From contig JADNYV010000010.1 in NCBI GenBank assembly GCA_015501055.1, positions 1 through 64,000 of the forward strand: a DNA stretch of 64,000 bases, in the 5' to 3' direction. Numbering within the stretch: the stretch's first letter is position 1; each line of letters begins with the position of its first letter. The stretch is from Mucidula mucida (lineage: Eukaryota > Basidiomycota > Agaricomycetes > Agaricales > Physalacriaceae). Shown piece after piece: positions 47,201 through 58,680 of this stretch. Position numbers and translations under genes: made by a program. The notes beneath the pieces are model-generated. The model was given only the letters and a program-made list of their open reading frames with translations, was not told where the DNA came from and did no database searches.

Positions 47201-47545
47201 GGATGTATTCCATTTCACTCTGTCATCTTTCTCCAATGTAGTGAATAAATTCTGTTTTCTCTTTTCTGGTTGTGCGACGGTGCGGGATGAAATCGATGAA
47301 AGATAAGTACAGTGTGCTTTCCAAGCGAAGTGTTCTGTCTGCATCAAAGCTTCATTCGCAGAGGCGAAGCAAGATGGAGACATGTGCCTGATGCCATTCA
47401 AGAAGGTCAATATCGTCCTAATTCACGCACCATCACTGAAGTCCCAGGAACATGTCCTGAATTCTGACACGGAGTCCTCAGATTTGCTTGTGGGTGTGAT
47501 AAAAATGTGAGTCAAGTAGAACACAATTCAAAACATGGTAAGTAT

Positions 47546-47916
47546 TTAATCGTCATATCCAGCCTGTGCGTCCTCTTCCAGCATAGCCAACTCATCCGGG
47601 CTGACACCGATGCCTGCAAACCTCTCGCGCTGCTCATCCCTGGCAACCGTGATAGCGCTGATATCGTTGACATCATCGACATGGTACATGGCCAAAGGCC
47701 CAATGAAACGTGTCTCCGGTGTTCCAGGGCGGGCGGCAACATGACTGCTACGCAGCCCGGCACGCCTCTTGGGCTTAAAATTTGGGTCCACTGCCTCCCA
47801 GTTCTTGAGAAATGAGAAAATTTTCACTAACTGCAAGACAGACTCCTTTTCCTCCAGTGTCCAAGTTGGTGGGAATGCTTCCACTAAGACACCAGCCATG
47901 CGCTCCCCTATATTCA
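47546..47916 (-). pseudogene. Unrecognised convergent gene, copy 2, cut by the duplication junction
   Basis: Homologous to 33711-34082. It shares AFPPTWTLEEKES, PKRRAGLRSS, RFIGPLAMYHVDD and the end AQAGYDD. It breaks at MNIGERM, exactly where the 9-kb duplicated unit begins at 47917. No 5' part remains, so it is a fragment. Confidence 0.7.
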
Positions 47917-49350
47917 TACATCATCAGTCGTTGGTCCAGTAGGATCGTCGGAGGCGGCAAGGTTACACTGGTGGAAAACTCGTACTTGATCCGGAGTGAA
48001 AGCACCAACCACGCTGTGCAAGATCCCGCGGTTGTGAAATAGGACGAGATCATTTGACTGCCTATTCATCTAGTGTTAGTTCAATAATTCGACGCGCAAC
48101 ATCAGACGCTCACCAAGCATGCGGATATACAAGCTGGACGTGATGATGGTCAAATATTAACGAAGCATCCAGAATTGAGTGCACCTACTGTAGGAGCAAT
48201 TGCGGGACGTTGCATTTGATACAACAATCCTCTAACGTCCTCTAAATCGGTGAGATGCGCTCCATCGGGATACAGTGCGCCTTCACGCTTAGCTCCTTCA
48301 GGAAGAGCATCAACGATAATTTCCGCTGCGCCACAGGGGTGGACTTGAAAAGAGAGTTCATCGGTTACAGGATTCTTCCACAACTGGGAAAAAGTAGATG
48401 AGACACGGCTGAGCGGCGTATGGATCAATTCTTACCATAGGAAACGTCTTCCTCTTCCCCTCCTCCCAAGGGGGGAGTTCCTCGAAAGGCATTTCCAAGC
48501 CCTCGCACTCGATCCCCAGACCCGTTGACTTGGCACGGGCAGGCGCCATCCAGACATACGGATGAGGCGCATATTTGACCTTGGCGCGGACAGCGACGCT
48601 CTTCAAATTGTCGGGCAAGATCCGGAACATGGTCTTGCCAGAAACGAAAGCAGTCGTTCCAAGTGTAACGGGAAGCTCATCCCACGTGCCATCGTCGTAG
48701 CGGCAAACCTGGGTGGGGCCCTGAGGAATCTCCAGCCCGTACAGAGTAGTGACTCGGGGAGGAGAGAGATCATACAATGCAGCGTCGATATGCCAACGGT
48801 AGAAGCGCGTGATGCCTTTGGCTTCGTCCTCGGGCGAGACAGTGGTCTTATGGAATGTCTTGTGGCTCGGGTGCTTCAGCGTCGCCTCGACGAGCCCTTC
48901 ATGGTCGAATATTTTACCGTTTCCAATGACCTGCACCTGAGGAATGCGAGGAATCGTCTTGAGATCAGGATGAAGAATGGATTTCTTCGCGTTCTCCGTC
49001 TTGTTATTGCCGTGCCCGTAACTTTCGGATTGGGGGTCGAACGCCTGGGCATCGAATCAGGATATGGATGGAACATGGAGTGCCAAGAGTGCAAATACCT
49101 TAGTCAACGCGTACTGTTGCTCTGGGCTCAGAATCGCATTTCGGAAGAGTAAGGCATCGTACTAAAGGACCGTCAGATCGCGAGGCATGCATGCAGTATG
49201 TTAGACCTTGTACAAGGCCTCTTTGATTTCCTGAAATTGTTCAGGCTTGATGTTTCCAGGCTCTACACCTCTGACTTCGCGGCCGAAATGTTCGAATTTA
49301 GAGGCATCCGCAGTCGGCGGTAAGGAAAGCGGTATGAGCTCGATGGCCAT
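47914..49350 (-). CDS. xanA: 2-oxoglutarate-dependent xanthine dioxygenase, XanA type (copy 2)
   Basis: Identical in plan to copy 1, including the H-x-D (RWHIDAALY) and distal-His (FHNRGILHS) blocks and the start at 49350. The duplication boundary lies three bases before its natural last codons. The copy ends ...TTDDV followed by a TGA (47914-47916) contributed by the neighbouring broken gene, so it lacks only the terminal AKWA. It probably still encodes an active enzyme. Its downstream 3' UTR and terminator are replaced. Confidence 0.83.
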
Positions 49351-49701
49351 TTGAGATGGGCAATGAGGAGTACAGCAATCTATAGTCGGTATGAAGACGC
49401 CAGATGTGCGATGGGAACCGAATTCAATGTGTGCCCGGGAGCACACGCTAATGTATTGGGATGATTTAGGGAGCGTTGCATTCGACAGGTTCTCGGCAGG
49501 CTTGGGAAGTTCATCACCCTTCTTTCAATTTGTGTATCAGTTTTTGCATCCAGGTTGCATCGAAGTGCCGGAGAAATGATGTGTTGAATATCCGCTGAAC
49601 AGAGTCCATCCCAGTGGAAAGCAAGTTAACGTTTCAGACGACCTGAGCGAGTAAGTATGACAAGGGGGACTCAAGAGTGCGTTAACTTGGTTCAAACCCC
49701 G

Positions 49702-49716
49702 CCGGCATAATGCCGG
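49702..49716. promoter_or_regulatory. 15-bp perfect palindrome upstream of XanA copy 2
   Basis: Same CCGGCAT-A-ATGCCGG site as at 25300, 352 bp upstream of the copy 2 start. Confidence 0.4.
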
Positions 49717-50136
49717 GCGGGAGGAGCGCTGCCTAAGCAACAGAAGCGACAACGTTCACCTCATGTGAAGCCCAACATACAGTACCTCAGCGCTAAAGCA
49801 GTCTGATGGAATACAAGGTAACGTCCCAAGTGTGGCTTGAATTACACCGTTTATGTACTTCGCTCTCGGCAGGCTGCGCGTGCTATCTCAAAGCCACTTT
49901 GTTTGTGGCCATTGAATCATGTCATACACCTGCGATACCGGCTCAACTCCTTGTTTGGAAATCTGATCATCATGTTTATATCGACTGGGACGACTTCTGC
50001 CGTTTTACGCAAATGATTGGAACAGTAGAAAGTGGGAAAGTGGTCGCTACGTTGGGACGTGGTACTGCATTCAAGACCCACGCATCGCCTTAAAGTCTTA
50101 TCCGTGGTGCAGAACAGATGCATCCCGCACTTCAGT

Positions 50137-51806
50137 ATGACTTCCCCTGGAAAGGACCTTCCCGAGATTCCGTCCGATATTTCTCTCATGTATGTTCAGC
50201 CTAGTCCCCTGTCCGTTGTTTCTTCATCTCAATGTCCTAGTACCGGCCCCACCGTTTGTTCTCCTCTTTACGGTGCGCTCGTTGCATCTAAGAGAAAACT
50301 GTTCTGTTAGATGATGCCATATGCCTCAATTGGGGACTCATGGGCGTGCTACTGGTACAGATTTGTATGTTTCCTGACCAAGACATTTGCGTAGGCTCTC
50401 ATACCGTTTTCACAGTCTTCTACCATGTCAGCTTTCCCAAGGATAGCGTTACTATCAAGTCTTTGGGTAGGTCAAGTCGTTCCCAAGCGATACGGATGGC
50501 TCACCCCTTCCAGTTTACGGCTTGTTTGTATTGGACATTCTCCAAACCGCTCTTGTCACCGCCGACGCGTTTCATTGGTTTGTATTCGGTTTCGGTGACA
50601 TGAATAGGTTGGACGACACTTTTTTGAACTCTTGGGATGTACCCCTGTTGGACTCTGTCATCGCCCTTATTGTCCAGTGTTTCTACAGCTGGCGCATCTA
50701 CGTCCTTCAAAAGTCTGCCATCTTTCCAGTGCTGATTGTACTAGTGAGTATCGAAGGAGGTTTGCCCGGCCAACTTTGCTCATACTCCGTAGGTATCCTT
50801 GTGTCAATGCGGGGCTGGCGTTGCTGTTGCCATTATTGTAGGTTTACCCGCTTTACAGGAAACAATGACTCTGGTTCAATGCTCAGCACTAGGCTCATAG
50901 ACTTGGAAAGCTCTCCTTGATCAGTACTGAGGTTGCAGAGCAGACGGTCAGTGTATTCCGATTCGCTGGTGGACCATAGTTTGATACGACCTCTCTCAGA
51001 CCTGGCTTGTTGCAAGCGCCTTGGCGGATGTTTTGATTACCATTGTCCTTTCCTGGACGGTGAGTACAAAGTTCTACCGAGAAATAGTACTCTTAAAGTC
51101 TTGTAGCTCCTGCGATCTCGTTCAAGCTTTCTTCCCGTTTCAGGGCGCAGAATTGGTCGTATTGTTGCTCTGACAGTGGAAACCAACTGTCTGACCGGTA
51201 CTTGCATCATTTCCTGTGATCATCGATTCCATCACTCATCGTCCTTCTACTAGCTGGAGTGGCGGTGATAAGCCTCATTCTGTTTCTTGGAGTTCCGGTA
51301 AGCCCACATCAGCGCGCGTTTGTGATGCATGTTCACTCCACGTCACTTAAGCAACATTCAACCCTCGTGGTCCCGCCGTGAGTTGAGAGACCTTGTTTTC
51401 AACCTGCTAAGCCCATCTCTGCCATATCCAGGACGGCGATCATTGCAAAGCTGTGAGGTCCTTTTGGTTACTGTAATCATTCTCTAACAGAGTGTTCTAG
51501 GTACACAAACTGCCTGGTAGCTGTCTTGAACAACAGGAGTCTGGGTTCGGGGACCAGATTTGGAACGAGTACGGGGAGTAGCAACTTTCAGAGTTTTCGG
51601 ATGCCAGAACTGCCGTCAGCCGCAGCAAGACGCGACCAAATGCTTAAGGTAGAGGTCATACAGCAGACGGATACTCGAGATGATGATGGCATAGCGCTCA
51701 GAGACTTCGGGGTCCGTTACAAGGTTGCTCTTCATCTCACAGTGCTAACTTTGCCTATCGACAGAAAAGTCAATTCTCGACTCAACGAGGCTCGAACAGT
51801 TTCTAA
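50137..51806 (+). CDS. DUF6534-type multi-TM membrane protein, copy 2
   Basis: Intact version of the gene at 25735. Here the exon after TAC-G reads ATGATGCCATATGCC, which keeps the frame into AICLNWGLMGVLLVQ. The remaining blocks (FFYHVSFPKDSV, LQTALVTADAFHWFVFGFGD, VIALIVQCFYSWRIYV, NCLVAVLNNRS) match copy 1. It ends after a last intron with ...QRGSNSF at about 51806. Function of the family is unknown. Gene order (XanA divergent, permease downstream on the same strand) is the same in both copies. Confidence 0.72.
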
Positions 51807-52218
51807 CCTCTCCTTTCAGTTTGTTAGGATAGTGAGATTTGAATGTCGCCGGCGGCTTTGCACTTATGTTGTTATATATTTTGTTTATTGATTGTTTCGA
51901 AATATTTGCAGTCGTGGGAATCAACGGGGATCATCAATATTCGCGTTTGTTCTGTTTTGTGCCCATGATTCATTCCCTTGATACGCGGCGGCGAACACCA
52001 CCTCACGTCACTCGTACCTATCTATCATCAAACAGAATCTAGGTGCGGCCGGCCTCAAGGCCTTACTTGCGAACAGGCTACATCAAGCCCATCACAAAGT
52101 TGGCAACAGTGTATTCTCGTTCACACACCCGCTTTAGAACCTCAGGATTCGTTACGGAACGCGTGTACATGTGGGCAGAAGTTTCTGATGCTGGACCGCA
52201 TCCTTGCTTTCGCCTGTC

Positions 52219-54666
52219 ATGGCCTCCCCAGACAACGTCCTCCAGAGCCCGACCAATCCTGATGTTCCGGTGGCGCAAATGTCATCCACCCTCTCCTCGA
52301 GTGCGAGACTGTCTCGTATCAAGGAGAAAGTAACCACAAAGGCGGGGTGGTTTGGCGGCTACGACTACAGCTGGCTTTGTTTGCCGACAATGCCCTTCTT
52401 GCGCAGCTATCACACGCGCTCTCCGCCTTTCTATGCCCTCGACGCTGACATGCCTCTGATACTGGCCGCGGCAAGCGGCTTACAGCATGCCCTGGCGATG
52501 CTTGCAGGTAAGCGTGCAATGTTCATGTATAGTCCTGGTGCTGAGATATTTATAAGGCTTGATCACGCCTCCCATCATCTTTGCTAGCGCATTGAATTTG
52601 GACAGTCAAACGTCCTCATACATGATTTCGGCATCATTGATTGGAAGTGGTACGCAATCTACCTATGACAGCAACCCTTCTTGACAGTCTATCTAGGGAT
52701 CCTGAGCTTAGTGCAGATGTCACGTATCAGGCTCTTCGGTGGGCATTATCTTGGTACTGGATTGATCAGCGGTTAGTACAACACTCTCTTTGGTATAAGT
52801 GGCATCGTTAATGGGAGTAGTGGTCGGCACGAGTTTCTCAGCATTGTCTACAGCCAACGCGGTAAGCCATCCATGCCTCTTCATGAAATCACTTTTCTCA
52901 TGTCGTATCTGCTAGATTTTTGATGCGATGTATCGAGATGGCACTTGTTCTTCTGTGATTGCGCAAGATGGAACGGTCACTCGCAGTCCCTGTCCTGATG
53001 CTTATGGGAAAGTTCTTGGTTTGTCTGATCTTCGAGCTCCGTTTGCTGGTTACTTACATCGTGGCAGGTACCTCTCTGATCTGTTCATTCTTAGAGATAT
53101 TTCTCTCTTTTCTCCCTCATCGTGTCCTGAAACGTCTATTTCCTCCCATGATCACAGGTAATGTATGCATCTAATACCAGCTCGTTCTCGATGCTCATCC
53201 CGCCTGCTTTTCTAGGCACCGTGGTACTTATGATTGGTGCGTCTCTGGTTGGTGACTCCGGTGCTCCGAACTGGGCCGGCGGTGCAAACGATTGTCAGTC
53301 CCGTCCGACTAGTGGAATCTTTCAGCTGTGTCCGACAATTTTTGCTCCGAGGCCGCTTCCCTGGGGATCGCCAGAGTTCATTGGACTTGGCTTCCTCTCC
53401 TTCCTGAGCATCATTCTGACCGAACTCTTTGGTTCTCCGTTCCTAAAAAATATCAGTGTCATCGTCGGACTGGCTGTGGGATGTATTGTTGCGGGCGCGA
53501 CGGGGTACATTGATGGTTCGAGTATTACGTCGGCACCTGCTATCACTTTCCTCTGGTAGGTTGCGTCCCAGAAATGTAAGGCCAATTGCAACCGACGCTT
53601 TCTGTTTCAGGGTACATACGTTCAAGATTAGTGTTTACCCCCCTGCCATCCTTCCAATGTTGGCCGTTTATGGTACGACACTTCCTGGTACCTCGATAGC
53701 ATCCGTCTAATTTTTGCTCTAGTGTCATTGGCTATGGAAGCTATTGGTGATATTACCGCCTCTGCCGAAGTTTCACGAGTCGAAGTACAGGGCGAAGAGT
53801 TCGATTCTCGTATCCAGGGCGGAATTCTTGTCAGTACTTCTGGGATAGCGCTCTTCACGCTCTGATTAGTTTTATCTAGAGCGATGGAATCGGAGGTTTC
53901 TTTTCTGCGCTGTTTACCGTTACTCCCTTGTCCATATTCGCCCAGGTGAATTGGGTCACAGACACACGTCCAACTGACATTCAAAACCCTCCTATAGAAC
54001 AACGGTGTTATTGCCATTACGCGCTGTGCTAACCGGGCTGCTGGCAGATGGTGTTGTTTCTTCCTCATCCTGTTTGGTGTTCTTGGAAAAATCTCTGGCG
54101 CCTTCCTTGCTAGTAAGTTCCCAGGAAAGGGCCTTCCATGTGTGCTCATCTATTTCCAGTTCCAAATCCTGTCCTCGGAGGAGTGACAACCTTCCTCTTT
54201 GCATCGGTGGCCGTGAGCCTACTGTGTCAATTCAGCTTTGCATGCCCTGATTGGTCTTCTACTTCTAGGTTTCGGGCCTCCGCGTTCTCTCCCTGGTGTC
54301 GTTCACGCGCCGTGATAGATTTGTGCTCGCCGCTGCGCTCTCTTTCGGTTTTGCTGACCTACTCCAGCCTGAGGTCTTCACACATCTCTTCGACGGTGTC
54401 AACAACCCAAACAGCGGATTGGAAGGATTGTTCAATTCCATTACCATTGTTCTCAGCACGCCGTGTGAGTACTCATCGAGAGATGCGGCATCGTAATGAC
54501 TCAAGAACTCATTTCTTCAGTTTTGGCGGCTGGTCTCATTGGTGTGATACTCAACCTGGTCTTGCCCCAAGAACGAGAGGAAAGGATTGTGGAAGCGGTC
54601 TCCGAGGAACTGGACCTGGAAGAGCAAAAGAAAGTACCAGCGTCCTCTGAAGATTCTAGAGTTTGA
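52219..54666 (+). CDS. Uric acid-xanthine permease, NAT/NCS2 family (copy 2)
   Basis: Second copy of the gene at 27820, with the same intron positions and NAT signature QNNGVIAITR. The only coding difference I noticed is a Ser to Pro change in the C-terminal tail (VSASS to VPASS at about 54640), plus a silent/intronic change at about 54472. The frame is intact, so two expressed permeases are possible. Confidence 0.88.
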
Positions 54667-55126
54667 TGATGGAAGGAGAGTTACTGTTCGATTACGCCGT
54701 TACGTGCATCGAAGCACATATTATCGAGATACTACATAGGCATAATCAGTGTCCTTCAGCTTGTCCTGCCTTTTGGGAGCTTGAAGGAGCTCGCCGCCAA
54801 GATGAGATCAGGGTTTGTCGTAATTACACCAGATCGGCTTTAGCAAGGCGGCATCGCCAGAGGAATTGCAGACCTTAACTCCCTTCCTCATACAGACCGC
54901 TTCATGGTCAGCACATAATAGATGACAATGCGTGTCGACAAGATGCTCTGCGGTTGGATATGTGGCATCCGAGGTACTCCGTCGACGGTGGAACCCTTGT
55001 CTGAGAGAGAAATCCGACAAGCGACCGTGAATTAGCAGGGTATATAAGGAGAGTATGTACTTAATACACGGGGAGCTTCGACATCTACATCACTACGAGT
55101 CTACGACTTTTTTCGTAGATTTGACA

Positions 55127-56181
55127 TCAGTGGTGGAATAACACAGCGTTATCGTTGATGAAGTCGATCTGCTCTTTGTGATAATCGTCTGGTATAGTGG
55201 TCAGATTCTCGCCATTCAACTGCATCAAGACCTGGTAAGTTGAGTCAGCGTCAAGTACAGAAGTAGAGGCAAGATGATGCACTTGGTTGTCAGGCGTGTA
55301 CTGGGGCCAAAGTGGACCTGTCGATGCGGTTAGACGACAAGTCAGGGTTCAAGCTCGATGTAAACACATACGAGAAACGCCCAGGCCATCGTTGGGATCA
55401 AGACTTGCGGCAAAGGCAATCCAGTAATCCATCATCACACGACTCAGCGCAACGGACGAGGCTGTTTCATTCATGACAGGGACGAGCCCGTATACGAAAG
55501 GGACCTCGCTAGCGTGAGAGACTTGAGGATTTCAGCCGAAAGTCAACTCGAGGAATCAAACCCTACCTCCAAGGTATGGCTCTACAGACAACAGATGTTG
55601 TTCAAAATGATAACCGTACGTCTTCACTCCGCCTGCGGCAGCCGTTTGCGACCATAGTCTTCTTTGAGATTGGAAGCTGATATCGCCACCTGGAAGAAGT
55701 TGTCAATAGAACGTCAAATGGGAGGGCCGACAACTGACTGAGAGCCGCCATCCGTTTAAAGGTCTTGGATAGGCCGAAAGTCTCATTTCCCGTATTGTAA
55801 GGAGAACCAAGAGCAGGATCGTCGGGATACAGCTCGAACAGTTTGTCCACGACCTCGTCTGGAAGTCCAGGGGGCGAGAAATTTGCTGCGATGTAAGCCT
55901 TTTCCTGGTCCTCACTGAGGTTTATCGTCGACCGAACAAATAAGGTGCCTATGTCAAAGTTTCAGAACCACGATGGGAACAGAGTATCAGTCTTCCTGAC
56001 CCTCATCCAGATTTTTTCCGGCAATGAAAGGGAGACGAGCGAACTTCCCCTGGCTGAACAGTCGAGATGGATAGTCCGGAAAGAGACCTTCAGGCCCATC
56101 CAGAGTAGGCCTGAAGGATACCAGCTCATCATCTACGGCTAACGAATATAGCAGGCCGTCGAGTACTTCCGATGTATTGAC
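55127..56181 (-). pseudogene. Type-B carboxylesterase C-terminal part (copy 2)
   Basis: Duplicate of 30718-31772 with the same 5' truncation, hence the truncation predates the duplication. Catalytic Glu and His blocks are present. The serine nucleophile half is absent. Confidence 0.68.
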
Positions 56182-56911
56182 CTAGCGTATGCAAGTTCCC
56201 TGCGACTGGATATGCCGGTCACAAAGTTCTCCCAGCTGTCTTGACGACGACTAGCAGTGAACGTCACGCTGGATGCAGCCGAGCCAGATTCGACTATCTA
56301 AGAGAACAAGTCTTGCGAGAGCGGCAAGATACAGAAGAGTCGCCATGGATGGGATGTCCACTATTAGAAGACGTTCGCGTTTTTAAAGCGCGTCCGGACC
56401 GACTCGCGACTCAGGTTCGTCCTACAAATGACAATATCAGTGATCAGCCGTAGCAATAAATCACAGTGCATGAAATCCGACGAAAATATATCCACCGGAG
56501 TTCACATTGGTTCACAGCTAGTTCGCAGAGCTGGCTGTGGAGGTCCGACGGTAGATGACTATAAATGTACTTGGACCCTGTCGTAGTAAGTCAACGTGCC
56601 TGATTAGCTGCTAACGCCACCAAACGACGAACGATTATAGCCAAAGCGATAAGCATGTGAGTAAAGGAGAAAGCGACAGGAAAGTACCGGAAAGTGAGCT
56701 GCAGAGCCTACACCTCGGATAGTGAACGGTGTACATTCTTTCTGAGAGATTTCTCAGTAAGTTTATTCGCGCCTCAAGTGGAGTATCCTTCTTGAGTACT
56801 TGAAAGGACCACGACGCGGTTCATTGCTAACCGGTCCCGTAGCAGGGTCCCGTGACACGCTGTCGGAGTTATGTTACAAGGCATTGTCACATTTCTTCTC
56901 AACCACTCACC

Positions 56912-57724
56912 ATGACCGACAATAAGTTCAACAGCGTGGCGGTTCCACTTGAGGACATTTGCATCGACGTTTTGTCTCCAAAAATTACTATCCCCATACC
57001 TTGTCATCGTTTCTCGTCCACCAGGGTACAATTATCCCAATCGCTCATCATTTGGCTGACGCGCTCTCCAGCTTGACCCCCTCGAGTTTGCCATGGGCTA
57101 CCAGCGCGGTGAAATGGACGCGATATCAAAGGCCGACAAGTCATTTCAAATTACAGGTGAGCATCTACTACCGCTTGTAGTCGAGTATCGTTACTCATCA
57201 ATGCTAGTACGCGAGGACGTGTTTGAGAGCTTGTCCAGGAAACACACTTGGGGAATCATACACACAGTGGACGAATACAAGCGTCTTCTCACCTTTTTTA
57301 GATCCAATTATGATGCTGGTGTCAAGAATCGTGTAATGTATACCGAGGTGCGTTCCGAATGCCACTGTCCCGAGGCGTGTTCATCGTTGCCTAGGAATTC
57401 CCCATTCAATCCTCGTACACATATCGTCTATTCTTTGATGAGAAGCGCGTGCAACTGCGCCTTCCAGACGGCGAGTTATGCGTATCGGGGCAGACGCTTG
57501 TGATTACAACGCTGCATCCAAGTCTGGCTCTAGCCTTGGCTTCGGACTTTGTGCTGTATAACAGCCCGCCAAATCTTGAAGTGCCCATGGACCACATTCT
57601 GCTTTCGCTTGCAATGCATCTCACTCGTCCTATCTGGCTTTCGTGGTTCAAGAATCGCCCAAGGTTGACAACGCCGCGTCCCCAAGCTCACGCCAAACGG
57701 GACCGTCCCACGCAATCTGATTAA
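56912..57724 (+). CDS. Unrecognised protein, MTDN paralogue 3
   Basis: Four-exon gene like 32503, ATG 56912, stop 57722-57724, intact. Upstream DNA equals that of paralogue 1 (duplicated unit). Exon 1 shares DVLSPKITIPIPCHRF with paralogue 2. The last exon (HILLSLAMHLTRP) again resembles paralogue 1. It is therefore a mosaic, as expected if the duplication crossover or gene conversion occurred within this family. Confidence 0.6.
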
Positions 57725-58680
57725 GGGCGTAATCCGTTGAGCTCTGTCATCTCTGTCCTTCTCTGTCTAATGTAACGAATTTCTGATTTCTGATTGTTTT
57801 GCGACTTGTCTGATGCGCCATGCGGTTGAAAGGTAAGTCCAGTGTGCGTTCAAGCAAATCAAGAAACACAACTCTATTCTACATTGAAGCTGACAGGAGT
57901 AGTGACGAAGTGGGCATAAGCCAATCCAAATCCCCAGACGATGGGACTGTGATTCCTGCAGAGCTGCTAAGCGCTCAAAAGCGTGAACTGTGCTCCATTC
58001 GCAGACGCGATGTAGGCTGAAGCCAGATCTCAAGTCTTGCTTGGTGTCGACCAAAATATCAGGCAAGTAGAACACAGTACTCAAAACACTGATAGCAAGG
58101 TATCTCGACCGCCTCACGAAACGGAAGCAGATCCACGCCGAAGCGCCGCTCGCATAGAACGTGCGCCTCTCAGGTTTTCATCATAGCTGGACAGCAAAGA
58201 CCCGGGTCAAAGGATGAGTCGACGTCCGTAATGTAGTCGTGAGATACATGAATCTACCCTGGAAAACTTTACTTGCTGAGGAGTTAAATCGGCATCGATG
58301 AGAGCTCGAGATGCCTCAAGTTTCTCTGCGCTGCCTTGCCGCGGCTACTAACCTTTGGTGATGATGCAGTAAATTAGTAGCCTGGGTACCTGGTCTAGTA
58401 CGAGGGAAGACAATCGTTCTCTCAAATTAGCTGGCGCGCACTAATTTCAGAAGTAAGAATCTTCCGTATGGCTCAAGACCAGAAAGACGTACGTCGTACT
58501 CTCAGATAGAGCTCCTCGCATGTAACAGCGAAGATGAAAGGGGCCCTCCTTCGAGTACAGTAAAGGAGAGGAGTCGTTCGCTGTTTGTAAATCGAAAACC
58601 TATGCCATCAAGATCTGGGAATTAGAAACATATGGTATATATACAACAGCGCTCGTATAATACACTACCCTACACAAAAG
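57725..58680. other. Non-coding spacer containing preserved empty target sites
   Basis: Remnants of the convergent unknown gene's 3' flank occur near 58060. From about 58260 onward the sequence is paralogous to 37390-37562 plus 38092-38317. It holds the unoccupied TATGG site (58467-58471) of the solo LTR. The ATATC empty site of the full retroelement lies just inside the kelch gene at 58688-58692. No gene of its own. Confidence 0.7.

Larger units (their letters stand above)
47917..56919 (+). repeat. ~9.0-kb segmental duplication, copy 2
   Basis: Near-identical to 23515-32510 (see that entry for offsets). The left junction lies inside the unknown convergent gene. The right junction lies at the first codons of MTDN paralogue 3: upstream sequence follows copy 1 exactly, while downstream coding sequence is diverged. 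Confidence 0.93.
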
